A stretch of 64,000 nucleotides of DNA. Origin: Muribaculaceae bacterium. Lineage in GTDB: Bacteria; Bacteroidota; Bacteroidia; Bacteroidales; Muribaculaceae. Numbering within the stretch: position 1 is the first letter of the stretch; each line of letters starts with the position of its first letter. The notes below the pieces were generated by a model. The model saw only the letters and a program-made list of their open reading frames with translations, was not told the origin of the DNA and made no database searches. The translations under genes and the position numbers were made by a program. Shown here piece by piece: positions 9,120 to 17,906 of the stretch. Location of the stretch: the NCBI GenBank assembly GCA_009775225.1, contig VSPE01000003.1, positions 21,455 through 85,454 of the forward strand, read 5' to 3'.

Positions 9120-10530
9120 ACTGCTTCCCCTCGCACTTCCGGCACTCTTCCCTTCGGGAAGCGCGGCCGTAGAAAAACCTAACTTCGTAATAATCAACCT
9201 CGACGATTCGGGATACGGCGATTTCTCGTGCAACGGCGCCCGCGGCTACCGCACTCCGGCCATCGACAGTCTGGCGGCGCACGGCATGCGCTTCACCAAT
9301 TTCCTGGCGGCACAGCCTGTGAGCGGAGCCTCGCGGGCTGGGCTGCTCACAGGCTGCTACCCAAACCGCATAGGCCTCTCGGGCGCGCCCGGCCACCACG
9401 ACATCCGCGGCATTGCCGATTCGGAAGTGACCTTGGCCGAGATGCTGCGAGACGCCGGCTACCGAACCGCCGTATTCGGCAAATGGCATCTCGGAGACGC
9501 TATCCGCTACCTGCCTCTGCAAAACGGCTTCGATGAATTTTACGGGCTGCCATACTCCAACGATATGTGGCCCTTCCACCCTCAGAAACCCTACCCCGAC
9601 CTACCCACTATCGAGGGCAACAGTATTGTAGGCTTCAACACCGACCAGTCGCGACTCACGACCGACTACACCGAGCGCGCCGTGAGCTTCATGCGCGCCA
9701 ATGCCGGGCGCCCCTTCCTGCTTTATGTGGCACACTCCATGCCGCATGTGCCCCTTGCCGTATCTGACAGGTTCAAAGGCAAAAGCGACGCAGGGCTGTA
9801 CGGCGACGTGATGATGGAACTGGACTGGAGTGTTGGCGAAATCGCATCGGCCGCCGCGGCCCTCGGCATCTCGGATAATACATACATCATAATAATGTCG
9901 GACAACGGCCCGTGGCTGCGCTACGGCAACCATGCCGGCTCTACCGGCGGCTTGCGCGAGGCCAAGCAAGCCACCTTCGAAGGCGGCAGCCGCGTGCCTT
10001 GTATAGTATATTGCCCGGCCAAAGTTCCGGCGGCGGTGTGCAGCAGGCTGGCGTCCAACATCGACATCTTCCCCACTCTCGCCGAGCTTGCCGACGCTCC
10101 TCTGCCGATGCACGACATCGACGGTGTGAGCATAGTGCCATTGCTCGAAAATCCCGACACCGAGTCGCCACGGCGCTTCTTCACGTACTATTACCGAAAG
10201 AACGACCTCGAGGCCGTGACCGACGGCCGCTTCAAGCTCATCTTCCCGCACACCTACAACTCCAACGAGGGCTGCCTGCAGGGACGCGACGGGCAGCCCG
10301 GCGACATCCGCGAAGGGCGTGTCGAGACAACCGAACTCTACGACCTGCGCACCGACCCCGGCGAACGCTACAACATAGCCGGCAGCCGCCCCTATGAGCA
10401 GGCCGCACTCGAAGCCGAGGCCGAGCGTATGCGTGCCATTCTCGGCGACGACCTCACAGGACGGAAAGGCTCAGGCCGACGCCTTCCGGTGGTATCTAAA
10501 GAGTCGCTCACCTACCCCGAAAAACGATAG
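9106..10530 (+). CDS. Serine-type sulfatase (type I, S1 family)
   Basis: 474 residues with a signal peptide. The sulfatase fold is clear from FVIINLDDSGYGD (metal-binding Asp33-Asp34), the active-site segment SGASRAGLLTG with Ser73 at the formylglycine position, GKWHLGD, and MSDNGPW. Ser73 instead of Cys means activation by a radical-SAM maturase (anSME), which is not in this window. The third position of the signature is Ala rather than the commoner Pro. Sulfatases in gut PULs remove sulfate from host or marine glycans, so the first PUL probably targets a sulfated glycan. The gene overlaps the symporter by 14 bases and ends the co-oriented run. Confidence 0.93.
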   Translation: MKLLRLLPLALPALFPSGSAAVEKPNFVIINLDDSGYGDFSCNGARGYRTPAIDSLAAHGMRFTNFLAAQPVSGASRAGLLTGCYPNRIGLSGAPGHHDIRGIADSEVTLAEMLRDAGYRTAVFGKWHLGDAIRYLPLQNGFDEFYGLPYSNDMWPFHPQKPYPDLPTIEGNSIVGFNTDQSRLTTDYTERAVSFMRANAGRPFLLYVAHSMPHVPLAVSDRFKGKSDAGLYGDVMMELDWSVGEIASAAAALGISDNTYIIIMSDNGPWLRYGNHAGSTGGLREAKQATFEGGSRVPCIVYCPAKVPAAVCSRLASNIDIFPTLAELADAPLPMHDIDGVSIVPLLENPDTESPRRFFTYYYRKNDLEAVTDGRFKLIFPHTYNSNEGCLQGRDGQPGDIREGRVETTELYDLRTDPGERYNIAGSRPYEQAALEAEAERMRAILGDDLTGRKGSGRRLPVVSKESLTYPEKR

Positions 10531-10533
10531 GCT

Positions 10534-10572
10534 CCCAAAAACACGATTTTTCGCGAGACAGACTTTTTTGGG
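10534..10572. terminator. Possible bidirectional terminator hairpin after the sulfatase gene
   Basis: CCCAAAAA (10534-10541) pairs with TTTTTGGG (10565-10572) over a 23-base loop, immediately after the sulfatase stop and between convergent transcripts. The stem is A/T-rich and the loop long, so support is moderate to weak. Confidence 0.35.
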
Positions 10573-10577
10573 CCGTT

Positions 10578-10691
10578 TCAGCTTTTTTTCTCGTTTTCGA
10601 GAGCTTCAATAAAAGCGTAAATATTCGACGACGGATTTGCAGGCCACTGCAATTTCTTCACGCGCGTTATCGCCTCATCGCAATGAGACAT
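10578..10691 (-). CDS. Possible 37-residue ORF or gene remnant
   Basis: Minus-strand frame from ATG 10691 to TGA 10578. The translation begins MSHCDEAITRVKKLQWPAN and ends IEALENEKKS; the frame stays open about ten codons upstream of the ATG. Its balanced, charged, helix-like composition looks more like a real protein than the shadow frames nearby. It lies downstream of the endonuclease gene on the same strand and could be a small cistron or the tail of a deleted gene carried with the island. No family is recognised. Confidence 0.3.
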   Translation of the reverse strand: MSHCDEAITRVKKLQWPANPSSNIYAFIEALENEKKS

Positions 10692-10767
10692 AGGATAGTC
10701 GAATTGCTCACTCCATGATTATGATGCGCGCCCAAACCAAGCACAAGCGAATATAATTTGTATCAGA

Positions 10768-11859
10768 CTATTCGTTCTTGTCAACAACGAATATTTGTTT
10801 TGCAATTTCTTTCACAGCATCAATAGTATCATCTTTTGCATTTATTGCCTTTGCGAACACAAGCAACCCATCCACAAACTGTCTGATTGTAATTGTTTTA
10901 AGGTCGACAATTCTCAACTTGGCATAATTAAGTATTGATATAAGACAACAATAATGTCCGTCTCTCCCGATAGTTTTTAACGTAAGGAATACTGCATCCT
11001 TATCATATACAACATTCTTGCCATATATGAACATACTTGAACTAAGGTGTGCGGCTCTAAATTTATCTATCGCATGAACAACATCCTGTTCGTTAAAATC
11101 TTTATCCTTGACCTCAATTGCATTAACAAGGTTGTTGTCTTTGTCATAAACGTCAATATCACCGACTTCTTTAGAAGACGAACCGCTTTGATTTACCTTA
11201 TGAGCCTCAACTCTATAATCTTTACCGAGGTACATTTGTTCAAGTTGAGCTATGACCAACGGACAAATCTCACCTTCAAATGATTGTTCAGTGATTTTAT
11301 AGATGTAGTCAAGTACCAACTGTGCAAACTCACTGACATCAATAAGGGCATCACCTACCGAATATTTGGCTATATAGTTTTCGTGATTAGTTATCAAAAC
11401 CGACATCGCATGTTTTAGATAACGGTAGGCACTCTTACTGTCGGAAATATTAGAAAGAATCTCAATTAAGTCTGATAAAGTTTGGTAATCCTTTCCTCTT
11501 CGTACTGCATTATCCAAAGAAAGCATTACAAAACGTGCCGGCTTATTCAAAAATGGCTCATTAGAATTTCCGAGGCATCCTTGTAGTTTCATTGTTTCAA
11601 ATGGAACTACAACATTATGGCATAAAGAACGTGCATCATATTTGCCTTCCAATCCGTCTCCTTTTTGTAAACTCAAGGCATTGACAGACTCATTAGAAGC
11701 CTTGGCGAGCAATCCCGTAACAAGTATATAACGATATGTCTTATGAGAGCCTCTAAGGACACTAGTAATCAATTCTGCAATTGAATCGTTATACTCCTTT
11801 GCTTCAACCCAAGCACGTTCAAGTATTAATGACGCGGTTTTGAAATCAATATTAGGCAT
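10768..11859 (-). CDS. SacI-like type II restriction endonuclease
   Basis: 363 residues. The segment YDARSLCHNVVVPFE followed by GNSNEPFLNKPARF and DNAVRRGKDY is characteristic of the SacI restriction endonuclease family (PF09566). A PD-(D/E)XK-type site is visible: Asp236 in VGDIDVYD and Glu249/Lys251 in NAIEVKDK. The founding member cuts GAGCTC; the same or a similar target is predicted here but not shown by sequence alone. It begins one base after the methyltransferase stop on the same strand, the expected M-then-R order. Its base composition is much more AT-rich than the flanking PUL genes, indicating horizontal acquisition. Confidence 0.86.
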   Translation of the reverse strand: MPNIDFKTASLILERAWVEAKEYNDSIAELITSVLRGSHKTYRYILVTGLLAKASNESVNALSLQKGDGLEGKYDARSLCHNVVVPFETMKLQGCLGNSNEPFLNKPARFVMLSLDNAVRRGKDYQTLSDLIEILSNISDSKSAYRYLKHAMSVLITNHENYIAKYSVGDALIDVSEFAQLVLDYIYKITEQSFEGEICPLVIAQLEQMYLGKDYRVEAHKVNQSGSSSKEVGDIDVYDKDNNLVNAIEVKDKDFNEQDVVHAIDKFRAAHLSSSMFIYGKNVVYDKDAVFLTLKTIGRDGHYCCLISILNYAKLRIVDLKTITIRQFVDGLLVFAKAINAKDDTIDAVKEIAKQIFVVDKNE

Positions 11860-11860
11860 A

Positions 11861-13012
11861 TCAAGAGAATAATCCCGAATATAGGATTGGCATTTTAGAT
11901 TTTAACACATCAATAACCATTGAGCATACCGCCCTTGCAAGATTGCATGGAACGGCATTGCCAATTTGTGTATATTGAGCACATTGACTCCCACAAAATT
12001 CATATTCCAACGGAAAGGTCTGCAAAACCCTCGCTTCATCAATTGTCAGGCGTCGCATTTTTGAAGGCACGGTCTCTGTTTTAGCAATCTCAGGATTTGA
12101 CATAACCCTTTCGTGATAATCCTCTACCCAAGGTCGCTCGTTATCGTATAATGCGGACTCGTCAATTATTGGCGTTTTATTACCGCCCATCGACGCAGGA
12201 AGAGTTGCACTATATCCGTCAAGTTTAAGTGGGCGTCCCAATCCGTTGAAAAGCATTCCGGCATATGGAGATTTACGCATGACAGGATTAGGAGTGAGAG
12301 TGATACGGGCATTACATACCGAAGTGTTATTCCCCTCTCCGGCCCGGTCAAGTACTGATAACGCCTCACGTACAGTTTGTGATTTTTGTCTATAAGGGCT
12401 TATCATCGTCAACAAATCAGGACTGGCAAAAGATTTACCAATAAACCCAACAAAGAATACTCTTTCTCTAGCTTGGGGAACATCGAAATCAGACGCGTTC
12501 AACACCATAAAATTAACGGAATATCCGAGCTGTATGAATTTCTCCATCAAAGCAGTTCTTATCGAACTCCAACGTTCGAGAACTCCCAACGCTTTGACAT
12601 TCTCCATTATAAATGCTTTCGGTCTCACTGTTTCGATGACCCTGGCATAACTCCAAATAAGCTTGCTACGCTCATCGTTTTCATCCATTTTCCCTGCCAC
12701 AGAAAAGCCCTGACACGGTGGCCCTCCTATTACTAAATCTACTTTACCGCGGTAATTCTCCAACGAAGGAATAAAATCGTTTATATCCCCATAATGGATA
12801 TGTTCGCCAATATTTTTCTTATACGATGCAACCGCCTCTTTTTTCATATCGTTAGCCCAGATGATTTTGGCTCCTGCATAAATTGCACCTATATCCAAAC
12901 CACCGGCCCCCGAGAAAAGTGATATTGTCGTAATAGTATTTGAGGCTAAAGCTTCTTTTATTCTTTGCATCCTAAAAGCAAGAACACTCTTCATAGGCTG
13001 ACCGGCGACCAT
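11861..13012 (-). CDS. C5-cytosine DNA methyltransferase of the restriction-modification pair
   Basis: 383 residues. All the main motifs of DNA (cytosine-5) methyltransferases are present: motif I SLFSGAGGLD, motif IV GGPPCQGFS with catalytic Cys100, motif VI MENVKAL, motif VIII QARERVFFVGF, and motif X QIGNAVPCNLA. It would protect host DNA from the adjacent endonuclease by making 5-methylcytosine in the shared target. In-frame ATGs lie at residues 7 and 15, so the true start may be slightly downstream of 13012. Composition is AT-rich like its partner. A Bacteroidetes-type -7 box lies 93-100 bases upstream of the ATG. Confidence 0.95.
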   Translation of the reverse strand: MVAGQPMKSVLAFRMQRIKEALASNTITTISLFSGAGGLDIGAIYAGAKIIWANDMKKEAVASYKKNIGEHIHYGDINDFIPSLENYRGKVDLVIGGPPCQGFSVAGKMDENDERSKLIWSYARVIETVRPKAFIMENVKALGVLERWSSIRTALMEKFIQLGYSVNFMVLNASDFDVPQARERVFFVGFIGKSFASPDLLTMISPYRQKSQTVREALSVLDRAGEGNNTSVCNARITLTPNPVMRKSPYAGMLFNGLGRPLKLDGYSATLPASMGGNKTPIIDESALYDNERPWVEDYHERVMSNPEIAKTETVPSKMRRLTIDEARVLQTFPLEYEFCGSQCAQYTQIGNAVPCNLARAVCSMVIDVLKSKMPILYSGLFS

Positions 13013-13312
13013 ACCGTTTGCAACTATGAAAGAGTGTCTAAAAATATAGTGATTGTATTGATTACACTTGGGAGGTCTTTGTCAGCGCATATTGCGATAT
13101 AATGCAAAGTTACAAAAAATTCTTTAATTTAGGCACATTTCTGACATGAGAAAATATAAGTGAAGTTATATCGCTCAAGTTTGAATTTTTTTCTTGTGTA
13201 ATTGAAGTCCCTGCCGACGGTTTTTAATGAAAAATCTGTAAAAATTGTATAAGGAGTCTTACGTAATCCGGCGTCGGCGTCGCGTCTATTAGGCAAACAC
13301 CATGAAAAACAC
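13013..13312. other. 300-base intergenic region between R-M island and second PUL
   Basis: AT-rich on the left, G+C-rich from about 13260. It contains the minus-strand promoter box of the R-M genes. Toward fecR there is no recognisable sigma-factor gene, which is where one is normally found. A four-codon frame (ATG 13302, TGA 13314-13316) overlaps the fecR start as ATGA; whether it is translated is unknown. Confidence 0.5.
13105..13112 (-). promoter_or_regulatory. Bacteroidetes -7 promoter box for the R-M operon
   Basis: Minus-strand reading is TAACTTTG followed by C, matching the TAnnTTTG element of the primary Bacteroidetes sigma factor. It lies upstream of the methyltransferase gene. No clear -33 TTTG was found at the usual spacing. 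Confidence 0.5.
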
Positions 13313-14287
13313 ATGACAAGCGACGACATAAAAAGCTGGTTCGACGGTGAGTTCTCACCCGAAAAGCAGGCAGTAATGGAGCAGTGGTTTATAGAGCACT
13401 TCGACAGCCCCGTGCTCGACAAGGCTCTTGAAGAGATACTGCAACGCTGCGACAAGGCCGACCGCGAACACACCTTGCGCGCCTTCGACGATGCCTGCCA
13501 CCGACTGGGCCTCACCCCTCCCCGCCGACGCTCTTTCGGCAGCACTGTCACGGCGATGCTCACAGCAGCCGCGGCTCTTGTAGCGGGTGTAGTTATGGGC
13601 ATATCGTTCGCCCTCGGCTTAGGGAATTCACATCCCTCTCCACAGTGGGTGGAGGTATATGCCCGTGCGGGCGAAAACCGCACTGTGGAGCTCCCCGACT
13701 CTTCGGTTCTGCGGCTCAGCCCCGCCAGCGTACTCATCTACGACGCTGCCGGATATGCCGACTGCCGCAATGTGTATATCTACGGTGGCGCATACGCCGA
13801 AGTGACATCCGACCCGACGCACCCGTTCGCCATACGCAGCGACAACGCTACCGTAACCGTGCTCGGCACGCGCTTCGACATATGCAACTATGCCGACGAC
13901 AGCGAAATGGAAGTGATGCTCTACGAAGGTGCCGTGAAGGTGGAGTCGACATTCGCCGGACACTGCGACTCGACAAGCCTCACACCTGGCGAAGCAGTGA
14001 AGTACGACAAGCGCACCGGCACTCGGAGCATTATCGACATTCATGGTCTCGACGGACACCCCACAAGCGATTTCCTTTTCATCGACAGGCCGCTCTCCGA
14101 CATCGTAAACGAGCTTGAACGCCATTTCGACATAAATATCGTGATAGAGAACGCCGAACTCGGCCAAAAGAAATTCTACGCGATATTCGCCAACAACGAG
14201 AGTCTCGACGAGATACTCGACGGGCTGAACTGGGCCGGCTCTATGGATATACGGCGCTTCGACAAGCACACAATAGCTATCCGCTGA
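13313..14287 (+). CDS. FecR-family anti-sigma factor
   Basis: 324 residues. The cytoplasmic N-terminus (about 1-75) precedes one membrane span (TVTAMLTAAAALVAGVVMGIS). The periplasmic FecR domain follows, with RTVELPDSSVLRLSPAS, GGAYAEVTSD and VLGTRFDICNY, and then a C-terminal STN-like part (DRPLSDIVNELERHFD). FecR proteins relay the state of a SusC-type transporter to an ECF sigma factor. The usual partner gene is absent upstream; the only ECF sigma in the window is at 29196-29774 on the other strand, at the far end of this PUL. SusC starts 45 bases downstream and has the matching STN domain. The start overlaps a four-codon upstream frame. Confidence 0.94.
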   Translation: MTSDDIKSWFDGEFSPEKQAVMEQWFIEHFDSPVLDKALEEILQRCDKADREHTLRAFDDACHRLGLTPPRRRSFGSTVTAMLTAAAALVAGVVMGISFALGLGNSHPSPQWVEVYARAGENRTVELPDSSVLRLSPASVLIYDAAGYADCRNVYIYGGAYAEVTSDPTHPFAIRSDNATVTVLGTRFDICNYADDSEMEVMLYEGAVKVESTFAGHCDSTSLTPGEAVKYDKRTGTRSIIDIHGLDGHPTSDFLFIDRPLSDIVNELERHFDINIVIENAELGQKKFYAIFANNESLDEILDGLNWAGSMDIRRFDKHTIAIR

Positions 14288-14332
14288 AAAGAACCCTACA
14301 TCACGAAACTATAAACCAACCATAATCATATC

Positions 14333-17300
14333 ATGCAACTCAATTCCCTCCGCCGGTGCATTTGCGCCATGATGCTCACGGGCCTGTGTATGCTATGGCC
14401 CGCCATAGCTTCGGCCGACGGCATCGACTTCCACATCAAGGACGCCACCGTACGCGAAGCGGTGCTGCGACTGCAGCGCCTGCACGACTTCTCAATCATA
14501 GTAGAGAGCGACAAGGTGGATATGGAACGAAAAGTGAGCGTAGCGCTCTCCGACGTACCCGTAGAGAAAGTCATCGGCACAATCTTCTCCGGCCAGAACG
14601 TGACCTGCAAGGTCGACGGAAAGCGCATCATTGTCAGTAATGGCCGACAAAACAACACGTCCTCGTCCAAAGCAGCCACGCCGGCGCGTACGCTGAAAGG
14701 CTCTGTAACAGGAGGCTCCGACAGCGAGCCGCTCATCGGCGTAAGCATCAAGAACCTCGACAACGGTCGCGCCGTTACTACCGACATCGACGGCAACTTC
14801 GCCATAGAGGCCGCCCCGGGGCAGCGCATACAGTTCTCGTATGTGGGCTTCGAGCCGACCTCGCGCAAAGTGCCTGCGACAGGCTCGCTGGACGTGACCA
14901 TGACCGAGAGCCGGCAGGCCCTCAACGATGTTGTGGTAGTGGGCTTCGGCAGCCAGAAGAAGGTGAACCTCACCGGCGCTGTAGGCGTTATCGACAGCGA
15001 CGAAATCAACGGGCGCCCCGTGGTATCGGCTGCGCAGGCACTCCAGGGCCTCGACCCCTCGATGAACATAGGCATCAACTCGGGCAAGGCCGACTCGGGC
15101 TACAGCATAGACATCCGCGGAGCATCGTCGCTCAACGGGGGCGCCCCCCTCATTCTGGTCGACGGCATAGAAATGGAGCTGAGCCGCGTGAACCCCAACG
15201 ACATAGAGTCGGTATCTATACTCAAAGATGCCGCGGCGGCAGCCGTCTACGGCGCAAAGGCCTCGGCCGGCGTAGTGCTCGTAACCACAAAAAGCGGCGG
15301 CAAGCAGCGCGTAAAGGTGTCGTACAACGGGCGCTTCGGCATCCTGCGCAACACCACAAGCACCGACTACATCACCACCGGCTACGACTGGGCACAGACT
15401 ATCAACAAATTCTGGTACTACTCTAACACGGGCCAGGGGCAGGACTACTTCAAATACACCGAAGAAGACTACGAGCAGCTTTACCAGCGCCGCTTCGACA
15501 AGACCGAGCACCCCGACCGCCCCTGGGTGGTGACCTCTGAAGACGGCTCCTACCGCTACTACGGCAACTTCGACTGGTACGACTACATATACAAGCGCAC
15601 ACGCTACCAACAGGAGCACAACGTATCGGTAAACGGCGGCAACGACAAGGCCAAGTATTACATATCGGGCCGCTACTACGGTACCGAAGGCGTCATGAAA
15701 ATACACAACGACCCTTTCGACAGCTTCAACATGCGCGCCAAAATCGACCTCGACATCACCAAGTGGCTCCGCTTCCGCACAAACGTGGGCTACCTCCACA
15801 CCAAGATGTGGTGGCCCGGCATGAAGAACCAGCAGACCACCTTCTCCAACGCCGCAATGGGAGGCTCGCCCGTGTTCGTGCCCCGCAACCCCGACGGCAC
15901 CATAGTGCACCTCACCAACGTGGTAAACCAGGGCGCAACATTGCTCGGCGGCATGAACCTCATGCTCACCTACGACAAGACCTCGAACCAGGAAGTCGTC
16001 GACGAGGCCACTATCAAGAATACCCTCGAGATAGACCTCTGCAAAGGCCTTACCGTGCACCTGAGCCACGCATACCGCTATTCGCACACCTTCGCCCAAT
16101 ACCGCTACAACAACGCTCCGTACTCATCGAAAGAAGGTGTAATATCGTGGGAAACGACATCCAAGTTCCGAAACGAGCTGATAGAGAGCAACTACACGCT
16201 CTACAAGCATAACTTCGAGGCATACGCCGACTATATCCGCTCGTGGAGCGGAGGCCACAACTTCAAGGCAATGGCCGGCGTACAGTACGACACCCGCTAC
16301 TATCGCAAGAACGAGGTGGGCGTAGAGGGCAACCTGTCGGAAGACCTCAACGACTTCAACCTCTCCACCGGCGACTCGTACGCCGTGAGCGGAGGGCAGT
16401 CGCGCTACAAGACCCTCGGCATATTCGCCCGCCTGAACTACGACTACGACGGCAAGTACCTTGTCGAAATATCGGGACGCGCCGACGGCTCTTCGCGCTT
16501 CTGGAAGAAAAACCGCTGGGGCTACTTCCCCTCCGGCTCTTTAGGCTGGCGCATGAGTCAGGAAAAATTCTGGGAGCCGGTGCGCAAATGGTGGAACAAC
16601 GCCAAAGTACGCTTCTCTGTGGGCAGCCTCGGCAACCAGCAGGTATCCGACTACCTCTTCATAGAAGAAATAAACACGGGCCTCACAAACGGCAATTTCA
16701 CTTTCAACGGCTCCGATGACCTCCTGTACGCCCGTGAAGACGCCCCCGTATCGGGCGACCTCACATGGGAGACCGTCACCACCTACGACTGGGGCGTAGA
16801 CCTCGCCTTCCTCAACAACCGCCTCAACTTCACCGGCGACTACTACATCCGCAACACCACCGACATGATGATGCCCGGCGCATCGCTTCCGGGTGTATAC
16901 GGCGCTGCCGAGCCTCGCACAAACGCCGCCGACATGCGCACCAACGGCTGGGAAATAAGCCTTGCATGGCGCGACAGCTTCTCTCTGCTCGGACGCACTT
17001 TCAACTACTCGGTGCACGGCGGCCTGGGCGACTACGTGACCGAAGTGACTCGCTTCGACAACGACACCCGGCTCATATCGCAGCACTATGTGGGCCAGCG
17101 CCTCGGCGAAATATGGGGCTACCGCGTGGGCGGACTGTTCCGCACCGACGAGGAAGCCGCCGCTTACGCCAATGAAGTAGACTGCTCGCTGCTCACAAAG
17201 CGCATCGACGCCACCTCTACCCGCAAGGGCCTCCACGCCGGCGACATGAAATTCCTCGACATCGACGGCGACAACAAAATCACCACGGGCAAAAACACCG

Positions 17301-17881
17301 TAGACGACCCCGGCGACCGCACCGTAATAGGCAACTCGCTGCCCCGCTACTCCTACAGCTTCGGAGCCGACTTCAACTGGTACGGCGTAGACTTCGCCAT
17401 ACTCTTCCAGGGCGTCGGCCGCCGCCACTGGTATCCCGGCACCGGCGAGGCAAACCTCTTCTGGGGTCCCTACTGCCGCCCGCACAACACCTTCCTGAGC
17501 CAACAGCTCGTAGACCAGATATGGAGCGAAGACAACCCCGACGCATACTTCCCCTTCCCGCGCGGCTACGAGGCATACACCGGCAACCAGTCGCAAGACC
17601 GCACGCTCACCGTGGCCAACGACCGCTACCTTCAGAACGTGGCCTACCTGCGCCTCAAAAACATAACCGTAGGCTATACTCTGCCGTGCCTTAAGAAGTA
17701 CCTCGAGCAAATTCGCATCTACTTCTCGGGCGAGAACCTCGCCTACTGGTCGCCGATGAAGAAGCACAACAAATACATCGACCCCGAAGCAGCCGTATCA
17801 GGCTCTTCGTATAAGGACAATTCCGGCGAAGTGTACAACTTCAGCAAGGTATTCACCTTCGGCATCGACATCACTTTCTAA
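14333..17881 (+). CDS. SusC/RagA-family TonB-dependent transporter with STN signalling domain
   Basis: 1182 residues. In order: signal peptide; an STN domain (about 28-105, FHIKDATVREAVLRLQ) that contacts FecR; a carboxypeptidase-regulatory-like domain (about 118-195, IGVSIKNLDNGRAVTTDIDG); a TonB-box-like stretch DVVVVGFGSQKK; the plug with IDIRGASSLNGGAPLILVDG; and a 22-strand type barrel ending in an aromatic residue (DITF). It imports glycan fragments across the outer membrane and, through the STN domain, can switch on its own locus. susD follows 25 bases downstream. Length is normal for STN-bearing SusC proteins. Confidence 0.97.
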   Translation: MQLNSLRRCICAMMLTGLCMLWPAIASADGIDFHIKDATVREAVLRLQRLHDFSIIVESDKVDMERKVSVALSDVPVEKVIGTIFSGQNVTCKVDGKRIIVSNGRQNNTSSSKAATPARTLKGSVTGGSDSEPLIGVSIKNLDNGRAVTTDIDGNFAIEAAPGQRIQFSYVGFEPTSRKVPATGSLDVTMTESRQALNDVVVVGFGSQKKVNLTGAVGVIDSDEINGRPVVSAAQALQGLDPSMNIGINSGKADSGYSIDIRGASSLNGGAPLILVDGIEMELSRVNPNDIESVSILKDAAAAAVYGAKASAGVVLVTTKSGGKQRVKVSYNGRFGILRNTTSTDYITTGYDWAQTINKFWYYSNTGQGQDYFKYTEEDYEQLYQRRFDKTEHPDRPWVVTSEDGSYRYYGNFDWYDYIYKRTRYQQEHNVSVNGGNDKAKYYISGRYYGTEGVMKIHNDPFDSFNMRAKIDLDITKWLRFRTNVGYLHTKMWWPGMKNQQTTFSNAAMGGSPVFVPRNPDGTIVHLTNVVNQGATLLGGMNLMLTYDKTSNQEVVDEATIKNTLEIDLCKGLTVHLSHAYRYSHTFAQYRYNNAPYSSKEGVISWETTSKFRNELIESNYTLYKHNFEAYADYIRSWSGGHNFKAMAGVQYDTRYYRKNEVGVEGNLSEDLNDFNLSTGDSYAVSGGQSRYKTLGIFARLNYDYDGKYLVEISGRADGSSRFWKKNRWGYFPSGSLGWRMSQEKFWEPVRKWWNNAKVRFSVGSLGNQQVSDYLFIEEINTGLTNGNFTFNGSDDLLYAREDAPVSGDLTWETVTTYDWGVDLAFLNNRLNFTGDYYIRNTTDMMMPGASLPGVYGAAEPRTNAADMRTNGWEISLAWRDSFSLLGRTFNYSVHGGLGDYVTEVTRFDNDTRLISQHYVGQRLGEIWGYRVGGLFRTDEEAAAYANEVDCSLLTKRIDATSTRKGLHAGDMKFLDIDGDNKITTGKNTVDDPGDRTVIGNSLPRYSYSFGADFNWYGVDFAILFQGVGRRHWYPGTGEANLFWGPYCRPHNTFLSQQLVDQIWSEDNPDAYFPFPRGYEAYTGNQSQDRTLTVANDRYLQNVAYLRLKNITVGYTLPCLKKYLEQIRIYFSGENLAYWSPMKKHNKYIDPEAAVSGSSYKDNSGEVYNFSKVFTFGIDITF

Positions 17882-17906
17882 CACTATCTCTAACAGCATC
17901 AGCACA

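Noticed and set aside
13302..13316. Four-codon frame overlapping the fecR start
   Set aside because: Too short to support as a gene; noted only because the ATGA overlap could couple translation. An in-frame stop at 13290-13292 shows it is not the end of a sigma gene.
16541..17767. Long minus-strand frame (408 codons) inside the SusC gene
   Set aside because: Val/Ala/Gly-rich shadow of a clear SusC reading frame; no start context and no motifs.
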